Of a stretch of 8,296 nucleotides of DNA, positions 1 through 7,707 are shown piece after piece; the first letter of the stretch is position 1; each line of letters opens with the position of its first letter. The position numbers and the translations under genes were made by a program. Origin of the DNA: an uncultured Clostridium sp. (GTDB taxonomy: Bacteria; Bacillota; Clostridia; TANB77; CAG-508); assembly GCA_905203195.1 (NCBI GenBank), contig CAJKVD010000023.1:1-8296 (forward strand), given 5' to 3'. The notes under the pieces were generated by a model. That model was not told the DNA's origin and made no database searches. It saw only the letters and a program-made list of their open reading frames with translations.

Positions 1-44
1 TTTTTTATACATTATTTATTAATGTTTTAATAAGTACAATGTTA

Positions 45-1691
45 TTAATGCTCGCTTTTGTTCTTTTCTGTTTTTGTTCTTTTTCTTAACTCTTCTGCAT
101 ATTTTAAACTTATTTCATTTATTTCTCCTGATGATATTCTTGCAATTTCTTGTAGTATTTCGTTTTCGTCTAATTTTTTTATATTTGTATTTGTTCTTTC
201 ATTTACTATATTTTTACTAATAAAATAATTATTATCTGCCATAGCTGCTATATTAGGTAAATGTGAAATACATAATACTTGGTGTTTTTTTGCAATATGT
301 GCCAATTTTTGTGCAACACTGTTTGCTGCTTTTCCACTTATTCCTGTATCTATTTCGTCAAATATTAATATTGGTACTTCATCTGTATCTGCTAATACTT
401 TTTTTATTCCTAGCATTGTTCTTGATATCTCTCCACCTGATGCTATTTTTGATAATTCTTTTTCATCTTCTCCTAAATTTGTTTGTATATAAAATGCTAC
501 TTCGTCTTTTCCATTTCTGTTATATTGTTCTTGCTTTGTGACTCTTACATGTATTTTTGCATTTTTCATTTCTAGTTCTTTTAATTCTTTATTGATTTTG
601 TTACTTAAATTTTCTGCTTCTTCTTTTCTGGTTATATGTATTATATTTGCTATTTCGTCTAGTTCTTTTTCTATATCCTTTTTTTCATTCTTTAAATTAT
701 TTGTATATTCTTCTAAATTTTCTATGCGCTTAATTTCACTTTTTAATTCTTCTTTATATTCTAAAATTTCATTAATTGTGTTTCCATATTTTCTTTTTAA
801 ATCATGTATTGTGTCTAACCTTTCTTCTATATAATCTCTTTCTTCTTCGTTAAAATTGGTTTCATCTCTATTTGATGCTATTTCTCTTGCTATTTCTTGT
901 AATTCATAATAACTGTTTTTTAAATTACTTGTAGTTTCTTTATACCTTTGATCTAACTCTTCTATTTTTTCTAATGATCTTATAGCTATGCTTATTGCAT
1001 CTATTGCACTTTCCCCTAATGCATTATCTGCTTCTTTTAGGTTTTCGGAAATTTTTTCCGCATTTACTATTATTTTTTTCTTATCTTCTAATTCTTCTTC
1101 TTCTCCTTGCCTTAATTTTGCTTGTTTTATTTCACTATATTGATATTTTAGTAAATCTAATTTTCTTTCTCTTTCTTTATTATCTCCATAATTTTCTTTT
1201 AACTTTTTTTCTATTTCTAGGTATTTGTTATAATATTCTTGGTATTCTTTTTTTATATTAAGTTTTTCCCCTATGAAACCATCTAAATAGTTTAAATGGA
1301 ATTTATTGTCTAATAATGTTTGGTTTTCATTTTGACCGTGTATTTCTATTATTTTAGACATGAAGTCTCTTAATTCGTTGACTGTTACCAGCCTTCCGTT
1401 TATTTTGCATAGATTTCTGCCATTACTATGTATTTCTCTTGATATTATTATATTTCCATCTATGCTATTTGGATATGTTGGTAGATATATACATGCTTCT
1501 ATATATGAATTATTTTCACCTTTTCTTATCATTTCTTTTGAAAATCTTCCACCAGACAAAATTGATAATGAATCTATTATAAGTGTTTTTCCTGCCCCTG
1601 TTTCTCCTGTTAATACATTTAGTCCCTTATTTAAATCGATTGTTAGTTCTTCTATTATTCCTATATTCTTTATATGTAATGTCGTTATCAT
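45..1691 (-). CDS. recN: DNA repair protein RecN (SMC-like ATPase)
   Basis: RecN is a cytoplasmic SMC-like ATPase that acts early at DNA double-strand breaks in recombinational repair. The 548-residue length fits the family (about 550-570). Visible motifs are the Walker A loop GETGAGKT (29-36), the IHGQ segment (117-120), a long charged coiled-coil region (about 145-370) interrupted as usual, the ABC signature SGGEISR (418-424), Walker B ILIFDEIDTG (441-450) and the H-loop CISHLP (475-480). The ATG start is fixed by an AAGGAGG site at 1700-1706, 8 nt upstream. It has its own promoter, and the upstream carboxypeptidase gene lies 102 bp away with no obvious terminator between, so some read-through is possible. 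I saw no LexA-type GAAC-N4-GTTC box. In many Clostridia recN sits between argR and spoIVB; the upstream neighbour here is different, and the downstream gene is outside the window. Bases 1-44 after the stop show only AT-rich sequence. Confidence 0.97.
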   Translation of the reverse strand: MITTLHIKNIGIIEELTIDLNKGLNVLTGETGAGKTLIIDSLSILSGGRFSKEMIRKGENNSYIEACIYLPTYPNSIDGNIIISREIHSNGRNLCKINGRLVTVNELRDFMSKIIEIHGQNENQTLLDNKFHLNYLDGFIGEKLNIKKEYQEYYNKYLEIEKKLKENYGDNKERERKLDLLKYQYSEIKQAKLRQGEEEELEDKKKIIVNAEKISENLKEADNALGESAIDAISIAIRSLEKIEELDQRYKETTSNLKNSYYELQEIAREIASNRDETNFNEEERDYIEERLDTIHDLKRKYGNTINEILEYKEELKSEIKRIENLEEYTNNLKNEKKDIEKELDEIANIIHITRKEEAENLSNKINKELKELEMKNAKIHVRVTKQEQYNRNGKDEVAFYIQTNLGEDEKELSKIASGGEISRTMLGIKKVLADTDEVPILIFDEIDTGISGKAANSVAQKLAHIAKKHQVLCISHLPNIAAMADNNYFISKNIVNERTNTNIKKLDENEILQEIARISSGEINEISLKYAEELRKRTKTEKNKSEH

Positions 1692-1742
1692 AATACATAC
1701 CTCCTTATCAACCTTTTGTTTGCTGAATTTTTGTTTGTATGC

Positions 1743-1771
1743 ATTCTATAACTTTTATTTTATTTTGTCAA
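1743..1771 (-). promoter_or_regulatory. Sigma-A-type promoter of recN
   Basis: On the minus strand TTGACA (1766-1771) and TAGAAT (1743-1748) are separated by exactly 17 bp. They lie about 50-80 bp upstream of the recN start, so recN can be transcribed independently of the upstream carboxypeptidase gene. The boxes are read directly from the sequence; promoter activity is inferred. Confidence 0.8.
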
Positions 1772-1793
1772 TACTTTTACAAACATTTTTTTG

Positions 1794-2840
1794 CTATTTT
1801 TTGATTGTCTGGATTATTCCTTTTCCATTTTCAGATGTAATTTTCATTATTCCTCCATTTATTATTGCCATCTGTGGGGCCACATGACCAATATCAGCTC
1901 CACAAATTATTGGGATATTTATATTTCCAATTGCTTGTTGAACCGCTTCTAAAAAATCAATTCCATAGTCTTCTCTTAAAAATAATGGTCTTCCAAAGAT
2001 TATTCCATTTACATTGTTAAAATATCCTGCATTTTTCATCTGCCATAAAATTCTTGTTACTTCTGGACTTGACATTTCAAAGCACTCCAAATACCAAATA
2101 ATTCCATCATTTTTATATTTTTCTATATATTGATTTATTTTATCATATTTTGTGCCAAAAAATATTTTTACGCAATCTAAGCATCCTCCTATCATTCTTC
2201 CTTGAATTTCTACTTTGTTTTCATTATTTAAATTTTTCCATTCTACTTTTTCTACTAATTCATATCCTTTATTTGGTTCATTATTTTTTTCCATATTAAA
2301 TGCTTCTTCTATATTGTTTGACAAGACTTTTTCACACTTTTCAAATGACTTTTGAATTACTTTTTTTCCTGACGCTATTTTAAAAGCATCTAAAAGATTT
2401 CTGTAAAGTGGTTTCATTGCATAACTTTTTATTGTATCACAATATATTGATGGAATTTCTAAAACTGTTGTAAATAAAAATTCTAATGTTGTTATATCTG
2501 AGAATCCTTGCATCCACTTTGGTTTAAGCTTTTTTATTTCGTCTATATTTAAATAATCTAGCATTTCCATTAAATAGTCTCCACCTGTTGCAAATATTAT
2601 TAATTTTACTGAGTCATTTTTTAATAATTGCATAAATTCCTCTGCTCTTTTTTTGGCAGTATTACTTCTTCCTTTTTCTTCTTTTCTTACACTTTCTGTT
2701 TCTATTACATTATATCCCATTTCTTCTAATTGTTTTATTGCTTCTTCTAACTTTTTTATTTTGTCAATTTTTGTTATTCCTCCTGATGGTGCACAAATAC
2801 CTATAGTATCTCCTTTTTTTAAGCTTTCTGGATAATTCAT
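1794..2840 (-). CDS. LD-carboxypeptidase / MccF-like peptidase, family S66
   Basis: This is a serine peptidase of family S66. The family includes LdcA, which trims the terminal D-Ala from murein tetrapeptides during cell-wall recycling, and MccF, which cleaves microcin C-type peptide-nucleotides. The 348-residue protein opens with a typical GDTIGICAPSG strand (10-20) and has a GG segment (86-87). The expected triad is present: nucleophile Ser114 in GFSDIT, Glu252 in WYLE and His319 in GADIGHVAP. There is no signal peptide or membrane segment, so it is cytoplasmic, as expected for both subgroups. The fuller MccF/LdcA-like layout (PEVTRILWQMKNAGYF, then GIIFGRP) and the 348-residue length, longer than E. 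coli LdcA, lean toward the MccF-like branch, but the substrate cannot be decided here. An AAGGAGG site at 2847-2853, 6 nt before the ATG, sets the start. It is transcribed from its own promoter, divergent from the plus-strand gene at 2944. Confidence 0.9.
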   Translation of the reverse strand: MNYPESLKKGDTIGICAPSGGITKIDKIKKLEEAIKQLEEMGYNVIETESVRKEEKGRSNTAKKRAEEFMQLLKNDSVKLIIFATGGDYLMEMLDYLNIDEIKKLKPKWMQGFSDITTLEFLFTTVLEIPSIYCDTIKSYAMKPLYRNLLDAFKIASGKKVIQKSFEKCEKVLSNNIEEAFNMEKNNEPNKGYELVEKVEWKNLNNENKVEIQGRMIGGCLDCVKIFFGTKYDKINQYIEKYKNDGIIWYLECFEMSSPEVTRILWQMKNAGYFNNVNGIIFGRPLFLREDYGIDFLEAVQQAIGNINIPIICGADIGHVAPQMAIINGGIMKITSENGKGIIQTIKK

Positions 2841-2874
2841 TTTCTGCCTCCTTTTTTATTAATTTTGTGATTTG

Positions 2875-2903
2875 ATTATATAAAACTTATTTTTGTGTGT
2901 CAA
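2875..2903 (-). promoter_or_regulatory. Consensus sigma-A promoter of the S66 peptidase gene
   Basis: The minus strand reads TTGACA (2898-2903), 17 bp, then TATAAT (2875-2880): both hexamers match the consensus perfectly at ideal spacing. It lies 35-63 bp upstream of the S66 peptidase ATG and predicts strong constitutive expression. For the divergent plus-strand gene only a weak candidate is visible in the same gap (TTGTGA 2865-2870, 17 bp, TATTTT 2888-2893), which would overlap this promoter. Confidence 0.85.
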
Positions 2904-2943
2904 GATTTTATTTTTGTTGCATATTATTTAATTAGGTGATATT

Positions 2944-3588
2944 ATGTTTAAAATTGATAAAATTATTCTGGAAAAAAATTTATATTATAAGAATCATTTA
3001 CTATTAAAATATACTATAGAATATCCTAAAATTACTGGCATTCCTTATTCATATCAGATACAAAAATTTAATCATTTTTATCAAATGAATGCTATAGAAT
3101 TAAAATTATATGCAGAAAGAGATTTATTTGAGGATGCTAAAAAGATTTTCGAATATAATACTAATAATAATTTGCCTTTTTTTAATTATGAACTTTTTTC
3201 TAATTATACAATTACTTATAATAAAGATTCAATTATAAGCTTGTTTTCTGACAAATATATTTATGCTGGTGGCGCTCATGGTTCAACCCAAAGAACTTCT
3301 CAAACTTGGAATATAAAATCTGCTACTCTTATTCCTTTGTGTACTCTACTTAACCATGATTGCTCTTCTTTTCTTTTGCTTTTGAAAGAAATTTTACATC
3401 AAATTCAGACTCAAATTTCTAATAGTTCTAATTCATATTTTGAAGATTATGCTTCTTTAATTATAGAAAATTTTAATTTTGAACAATTCTACCTTATAGA
3501 TAATAATATTGCAATTTTTTATCAACAATATGATATAGCTCCATATTCTAGTGGTATTCCAGTATTTTTAATTGAAAACTCATTATAA
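2944..3588 (+). CDS. DUF4163/DUF3298 domain protein, no signal peptide
   Basis: A 214-residue protein resembling the DUF4163-DUF3298 module found in the extracellular parts of the anti-sigma factor RsiV and the deacetylase PdaC. Evidence is the N-terminal KYTIEYPKITG strand (22-32), the hallmark YAGGAHG (107-113) followed by a Thr/Ser-rich strand, and a C-terminal YDIAPYSSGIPVFLI segment (196-210) typical of the end of DUF3298. In RsiV the domain binds lysozyme; no such role can be claimed here. Unlike most relatives it starts directly in the domain with no signal peptide, lipobox, membrane helix or catalytic domain, so it appears cytosolic or non-classically located. The start follows an AGGTGA site at 2934-2939, and no earlier in-frame start is evident. 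It is the only plus-strand gene in the window, divergent from the S66 peptidase gene and convergent with ohyA. Confidence 0.8.
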   Translation: MFKIDKIILEKNLYYKNHLLLKYTIEYPKITGIPYSYQIQKFNHFYQMNAIELKLYAERDLFEDAKKIFEYNTNNNLPFFNYELFSNYTITYNKDSIISLFSDKYIYAGGAHGSTQRTSQTWNIKSATLIPLCTLLNHDCSSFLLLLKEILHQIQTQISNSSNSYFEDYASLIIENFNFEQFYLIDNNIAIFYQQYDIAPYSSGIPVFLIENSL

Positions 3589-3590
3589 AT

Positions 3591-3620
3591 AAAAAGAACA
3601 GAATTTAATCTGTTCCTTTT
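3591..3620. terminator. Bidirectional terminator between convergent genes
   Basis: A perfect 7-bp stem (GAACAGA at 3596-3602 with TCTGTTC at 3609-3615) encloses a 6-nt loop. On the minus strand the stem runs into TTTTTATTT, a good terminator for ohyA only 7 nt after its stop. On the plus strand it is followed by CTTTT, a weaker terminator for the DUF3298 gene whose stop is also 7 nt away. Confidence 0.8.
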
Positions 3621-3622
3621 CG

Positions 3623-5398
3623 TTATATTAAATTGTATCTTTTTAATAAATCTTCTATTACTGTGCCCTCTACTTTTTTTAATCCTTTTTTTGCTATCAT
3701 TTCAGTAGCGAATGGTAATTTTATATCACTTAATTTTTTACCATCCATCATTTTAGATGTTGAGTCCAATAATACACGTATATCATAACATGAACCAAAT
3801 ACTTCTGGTACTCCTCTATCTATATCTAATAGTGTATATACTGCTTCCATTGCTGTTCTTACTGAATATTCTGTTGTAAATACTGTGTCTCTAACTGTAT
3901 CTGCAAATTGTCCTAAGAATGCAAAGTTTTTGCTTCCATCTGGTACTACTTTTGGTCTATCTCCTGCTTTTCTAGGCATGAAAAATGCTGTAATATATGG
4001 CATCATACATGGTACACATCTTGCGGAATTAGTTGCTAATTCTTCTATTTGGTCTTCCGGTACACCTAAATGATATAACCATTCTTCTGTTATTTCTTTT
4101 CCTGTGCATTCTCTCATCGGCTTTTTGATATAATTTCCTGGTTTATTTGTAAATAGTCCATAAACCCATACTACTAATTGGTTTTTTGGTTGATTTTTGA
4201 AATGTGGTTGCCTATTTATTGTCCAGCTCATTAACCAATTTGAGTCTTTTACTGATACTATTCCTCCTGTTACTACTCTACCACTAAATGGATCTCTTTT
4301 ACAAATTTTTTCTATATATGGTGGTATTTTGTCATCTAATGTTGTGACAGTTGCAGATTCCCAATTTGTTTTTGATATATCCATACAAAATTTGTCTGGA
4401 TGTCCAAATTCTTCACTTTGTCTTGCAAGTTTTCTCCATAATTCCCAACATGCTCCTTCACCATTTTCAATTGTTAAATCTGGTGCTTTGTCTTGGTCTC
4501 CTAGCATTGATTTTTCTGTACAGCTTCCATTTGTTACAAATACCAAATCATTTACTGTTAAATTAATTGTTTCTTCTTTTCCTTCATGTATGCAGATTAT
4601 TTGTTTTGCTGTTTTCTTTTTTCCATCAATATCAAATAATACATTTGTTACTTTTGTGTCATATTGAAATTGTACTCCGTGATTTTCTAGATATTTTACC
4701 ATTGGCATTATTAGTGATTCATATTGATTATATTTTGTGAATTTTAATGCTGAAAAGTCTGGTAACCCTCCAATGTGATGGATAAATCTTTGGATATATA
4801 ATTTCATTTCTAATGCACTATGCCAATCTTCAAACGCAAACATTGTTCTCCAATATAACCAAAAATTTGATTTGAAAAATTCATCTGTAAATACGTCTGT
4901 TATTTTTTTGTCATATAGATCTTCGTCTTTAGTCATAAATAGTTTTATTATTTCCATTGATGCTTTTTCTGAAAGTCCAAATTTTCCATCTGTATGTGCA
5001 TCTTCGCCTCTATTTACTGTTGCTCTCATTAATGAATAATTTGGATCTTTCTTGTTTAACCAGTAATATTCATCCAATACTGATGCTCCTTCTGTTTCTA
5101 ATGATGGAATTGAATGAAATAGGTCCCATAAACATTCAAAATGGTTTTCCATTTCTCTTCCACCACGAATTATAAATCCTTTTTGTGGATCATCTATTCC
5201 GTCACATGCTCCTCCTGGTAGTTTTTGTTCTTCTAAAATATGAATGTTTTCACCTTTCATTTGTCCATCTCTTACTAAAAAACATGCTGCTGCTAATGAT
5301 GCTAAACCTGCACCTACTAAATAAGCTGATTTTTCGTCTACTCCTTCTGGTTTTCTTGGTCTTGCAAATGCCTCATAATTTCCATTACTATAATACAT
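3623..5398 (-). CDS. ohyA: Oleate hydratase (FAD-dependent fatty acid double-bond hydratase)
   Basis: Oleate hydratase adds water across the cis-9 double bond of unsaturated fatty acids, for example oleate to 10-hydroxystearate. It needs FAD as a structural cofactor and acts at the inner face of the membrane on free fatty acids; in Gram-positives it detoxifies host unsaturated fatty acids. The 591-residue product has the characteristic [20 protein letters not shown] start, a dinucleotide-binding VGAGLASLA loop (28-36), [11 protein letters not shown] (78-88) and the C-terminal [20 protein letters not shown] stretch (496-515). Glu82 and Tyr201 fall at the same numbers as the catalytic pair of Staphylococcus aureus OhyA. 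The reading frame stays open to 5479, but that extension crosses a hairpin and promoter; the ATG at 5398 has the ideal ribosome binding site and the family N-terminus. It has its own promoter and terminator, so it looks monocistronic. Its upstream neighbour is a TetR-family regulator. Confidence 0.97.
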   Translation of the reverse strand: MYYSNGNYEAFARPRKPEGVDEKSAYLVGAGLASLAAACFLVRDGQMKGENIHILEEQKLPGGACDGIDDPQKGFIIRGGREMENHFECLWDLFHSIPSLETEGASVLDEYYWLNKKDPNYSLMRATVNRGEDAHTDGKFGLSEKASMEIIKLFMTKDEDLYDKKITDVFTDEFFKSNFWLYWRTMFAFEDWHSALEMKLYIQRFIHHIGGLPDFSALKFTKYNQYESLIMPMVKYLENHGVQFQYDTKVTNVLFDIDGKKKTAKQIICIHEGKEETINLTVNDLVFVTNGSCTEKSMLGDQDKAPDLTIENGEGACWELWRKLARQSEEFGHPDKFCMDISKTNWESATVTTLDDKIPPYIEKICKRDPFSGRVVTGGIVSVKDSNWLMSWTINRQPHFKNQPKNQLVVWVYGLFTNKPGNYIKKPMRECTGKEITEEWLYHLGVPEDQIEELATNSARCVPCMMPYITAFFMPRKAGDRPKVVPDGSKNFAFLGQFADTVRDTVFTTEYSVRTAMEAVYTLLDIDRGVPEVFGSCYDIRVLLDSTSKMMDGKKLSDIKLPFATEMIAKKGLKKVEGTVIEDLLKRYNLI

Positions 5399-5405
5399 AT
5401 TAATT

Positions 5406-5412
5406 CCTCCTT
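5406..5412 (-). promoter_or_regulatory. Ribosome binding site that decides the ohyA start
   Basis: AAGGAGG lies 7 nt upstream of the ATG at 5396-5398. This places translation start 27 codons inside the longest open frame, matching the conserved oleate hydratase N-terminus. Confidence 0.9.
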
Positions 5413-5414
5413 TG

Positions 5415-5457
5415 TTATCGCAATTATTATAAAAATGTTTTGTTAGAATTGCAATAA
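5415..5457. repeat. Inverted repeat flanking the ohyA promoter, candidate operator
   Basis: Two 11-bp arms, TTATCGCAATT (5415-5425) and AATTGCAATAA (5447-5457), are inverted copies with one mismatch, separated by 21 bp. Each arm contains a near-palindromic ATTGCRAT core, and their centres are about 32 bp apart, roughly three helical turns. One arm overlaps the -35 hexamer and the other covers the predicted transcription start, so a bound dimer pair would block or loop the promoter. That the neighbouring TetR protein binds here is inference only. Confidence 0.5.
5426..5454 (-). promoter_or_regulatory. Promoter of ohyA
   Basis: The minus strand reads TTGCAA (5449-5454), 17 bp, then TATAAT (5426-5431). 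The -10 is perfect and the -35 matches at four of six positions, as expected for a promoter under regulation. It lies between the hairpin after tetR and the ohyA ribosome binding site, predicting a leader of about 20 nt. Confidence 0.7.
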
Positions 5458-5497
5458 ACAAATTTAAGCAAATGTACAATTTTTATACATTTGCTTA
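5455..5497 (-). terminator. Hairpin terminator after tetR
   Basis: A 12-bp perfect stem (5465-5476 with 5486-5497; core AGCAAATGTA / TACATTTGCT) with a 9-nt loop lies 12 nt after the tetR stop. On the minus strand it runs into TAAATTTGTTTATT, T-rich but not a clean T-run. It most likely ends the metG-tetR transcript before the ohyA promoter. The length and symmetry of the dyad leave open a second role as a protein-binding site. Confidence 0.65.
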
Positions 5498-5509
5498 TTT
5501 TCGTATAGA

Positions 5510-6067
5510 TTATTTTTCTTTACTTAATTTTTCTAATGCTCTTTCTATATCTCCTTCTATTATATCATTTAATTTTGAAACTATTTCTTTTGGATTTTTT
5601 TTCATTCCTGTTTCTATCCATTCTTCCATAATCCCTACAAATCCATATTTATAAAAATTTGCAATAAATTTTTTATTTTCTTCTTTAACTTTTTTGTTTT
5701 TATATTCTTTTTCTATAAAATTTATTATTAACAAATTTGTTTGTTTATATACAAATTTTAAAAAATATTCTTTGCTCCCAGAGTTGTATATGTTTTTTAT
5801 GAATTCTTTATTTTTTATTACATATTCAAATATATATATAAATTTTTGTTGCCAGTCTTCTTCTTTTTCGTTGTCTATTTCTTCTATGACTTCATTTGTA
5901 AATATCCATTCTAATAAATCATATATATCTTTAAAGTGATAATAAAATGTTTGTCTGTTTACTCCACATTCTTCTGTTATATTGGTTATTGTTATTTTTG
6001 ATAGTTCTTTTTTTGAAAGTAGCCTCTTTAGCGAAGCTGCTAGTGCATTTTTTGTTATTTGTGACAT
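5510..6067 (-). CDS. TetR-family regulator, DhaS-like
   Basis: A 185-residue one-component DNA-binding regulator. The N-terminus (MSQITKNALAASLKRLL) and the helix-turn-helix at about 25-47, ending NRQTFYYHFKDIYDLLEWIF (37-56), match the DhaS subgroup very closely. The C-terminal part (YKYGFVGIMEEWIETGM, 139-155) fits the TetR_C_8 ligand/dimer domain. DhaS itself is a dihydroxyacetone-kinase activator, but many subgroup members have unrelated targets, and no dha genes are visible here. The gene starts 9 bp after the metG stop, with its ribosome binding site overlapping that stop, so it is probably expressed with metG. It lies directly upstream of ohyA, whose promoter carries an inverted repeat, so control of ohyA in response to fatty acids is a reasonable but untested guess. 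Confidence 0.9.
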   Translation of the reverse strand: MSQITKNALAASLKRLLSKKELSKITITNITEECGVNRQTFYYHFKDIYDLLEWIFTNEVIEEIDNEKEEDWQQKFIYIFEYVIKNKEFIKNIYNSGSKEYFLKFVYKQTNLLIINFIEKEYKNKKVKEENKKFIANFYKYGFVGIMEEWIETGMKKNPKEIVSKLNDIIEGDIERALEKLSKEK

Positions 6068-6072
6068 TTTTT

Positions 6073-6079
6073 ACCTCTA
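6073..6079 (-). promoter_or_regulatory. tetR ribosome binding site overlapping metG stop
   Basis: On the minus strand TAGAGGT combines the metG stop codon TAG (6077-6079) with the AGAGGT ribosome binding site of tetR, 5 nt before its ATG. This arrangement implies translational coupling of the regulator to the synthetase. Confidence 0.75.
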
Positions 6080-7666
6080 TTTCATTCTTTCAAATAATGG
6101 CTCTATTTTGTCTAATTTTAGCCCTGAAGGTATTGTAATATATTTCCAACTTTTATTTTGTATATTTAGATATTCTCTTATTTTTTGGCTTGCTGTAGGC
6201 ATGATTGGTTCAAATAGGTTTGATAAGTTTGCTATTATTACTGAACATGTGTAAATTATGTTGTTAAATTCTTCTATGTTTTCTTTTTTTGCTACCCATG
6301 GTTTGTTTGTATCATAGTATTTGTTTCCTGCTTCTACCAAATCCATTATATTTTGTACTGCTGCTTTAAATTCTAAGTTTTCGATATTTTCTTCTGCTTT
6401 TTTATATGTTTCTTTTATTAGATTTTCTATTTCGCTGTCTATTTTTCCTTCTGGTATTTCTTCTAAGTCTTTAAAGTTTAATGTTCTGTTTACTAAATTT
6501 CCGAATTTATTTAAAATTTCTGTATTATGAACAGTTTTAAAATCTTCTATTGTAAAGTTTGTGTCTTTTCTTTCTGGTCCATTAGATATTAAATGATATC
6601 TTATAGAATCTGAGTCATATAATTCACATGCTTCCAGTGCCGTCATTCCTATTCCTTTACTTTTTGAAAATTTTTGATCATTAAAGTTTAAGTATTCTGC
6701 AGATACTATTGTGTCTACTAAATGATAGTTTTCTTTTTGTCCTAAAAGTAATGCATTTAATATTATGCTATGAAATACTATGTTATCTTTTCCATGGCAC
6801 ATATATATTTTGTTATTTTTTCCTTCTTTCCAGAAGTCTTGCCAATCCATTCCTTTTTCTTCACATATTTTCATTGTGTCTGTTAAATATCCTAATACCG
6901 CATCAATCCATACATACATTCTTTTATCTTCATATCCTGGTAATGGTATTTCTATTCCCCAATTTAAGTCTCTTGTTACTGCTCTGTCTTTTAATCCTTG
7001 TTTTAAGTATTTCCATGTTTCGTTTCTTGCATTTATTCTCCATGTATTTTCTACCTCTTTTGTGTGTTCTTCTATCTCTTTTTGAAATGCTGATAATTTT
7101 AAATATAATACTTTGTTATTTCTTTTTATAAGTTTTGATCCACATACTATACATTTTCCTTCTAGAAGTTCTTCTGTTGTTGGTACATGTAAACAGTTGT
7201 CACATTGATCTCCTTTTGTTTCTTCTCCACATTCTGGGCATATTAATTTTATGTCTCTATCTTGTAAGAATTTTTCGCATTTTGGGCAATATGCTTGCTC
7301 TTCTATTTTTTCGTATATATATCCGTTTCTATATAATTTTAAAAATAGCTCTTTTACTTTTTCTTCATGATATGGATCATATGTTTTGCTGTATAGGTCA
7401 TATGAGAAATTTAATTTGTTGAACATTTCTGTGAATTCTTCATGGTATTTCTGTGCTATTTCTTTTGGTTCTATTCCTTCTTTTCTTGCTCTTTCTGTTA
7501 TTGGTGTTCCATGTGTGTCTGAGCCTGATACATATAATACATTGTCTCCTTTTAGTCTATAGTATCTTGCTAATACATCTCCTGATATTAGCCCTGCTAT
7601 GTGCCCTAAGTGTAATGAACTGTTTGCGTATGGCCACGCTCCTCCTATTATTATGTTTTGCTTCAT
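6077..7666 (-). CDS. metG: Methionyl-tRNA synthetase
   Basis: This class Ia synthetase charges tRNA-Met with methionine in the cytoplasm. From the ATG at 7666 it is 529 residues. It has the nucleotide-binding GGAWPYANSSLHLGH stretch (8-22, HIGH motif HLGH 19-22), a zinc-binding insert with eight cysteines in four CxxC pairs (127/130, 143/146, 155/158, 172/175), WIDA (253-256), the KMSKS loop as KFSKS (332-336) and an anticodon-binding helical domain with NKPW (454-457). It ends without the C-terminal EMAP-like tRNA-binding/dimer domain found in many longer bacterial MetRS. The double-knuckle form resembles the archaeal/E. coli-like type rather than the usual Firmicutes type. A GTG at 7675 would add three residues (MIK), but the AAGTGA site and the family start favour ATG 7666. 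No T-box or S-box leader was seen; the nearest promoter is at 7848-7876. Confidence 0.95.
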   Translation of the reverse strand: MKQNIIIGGAWPYANSSLHLGHIAGLISGDVLARYYRLKGDNVLYVSGSDTHGTPITERARKEGIEPKEIAQKYHEEFTEMFNKLNFSYDLYSKTYDPYHEEKVKELFLKLYRNGYIYEKIEEQAYCPKCEKFLQDRDIKLICPECGEETKGDQCDNCLHVPTTEELLEGKCIVCGSKLIKRNNKVLYLKLSAFQKEIEEHTKEVENTWRINARNETWKYLKQGLKDRAVTRDLNWGIEIPLPGYEDKRMYVWIDAVLGYLTDTMKICEEKGMDWQDFWKEGKNNKIYMCHGKDNIVFHSIILNALLLGQKENYHLVDTIVSAEYLNFNDQKFSKSKGIGMTALEACELYDSDSIRYHLISNGPERKDTNFTIEDFKTVHNTEILNKFGNLVNRTLNFKDLEEIPEGKIDSEIENLIKETYKKAEENIENLEFKAAVQNIMDLVEAGNKYYDTNKPWVAKKENIEEFNNIIYTCSVIIANLSNLFEPIMPTASQKIREYLNIQNKSWKYITIPSGLKLDKIEPLFERMK

Positions 7667-7707
7667 TTTTATCACTTTCCCTTTCTATACTATTCTTTTA
7701 TTTTAAC

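Noticed and set aside
9..25. Small AT-only hairpin ACATTA/TAATGT beyond recN
   Set aside because: Stem is almost all A-T, only 6 bp, and its T-run is weak on both strands; not supportable as a terminator.
263..1261. Several plus-strand open frames over recN, rich in Leu, Phe and Ser
   Set aside because: They are antisense shadows of an AT-rich minus-strand gene; their apparent hydrophobic membrane-like composition arises from the complement of Lys/Glu/Asn codons.
1692..1793. LexA/SOS box upstream of recN
   Set aside because: No GAAC-N4-GTTC-like dyad could be found around the promoter.
5399..5479. 27-codon N-terminal extension of oleate hydratase (start at 5479)
   Set aside because: The extension overlaps the tetR terminator stem and the ohyA promoter; the ATG at 5398 has an ideal AAGGAGG and the conserved family N-terminus.
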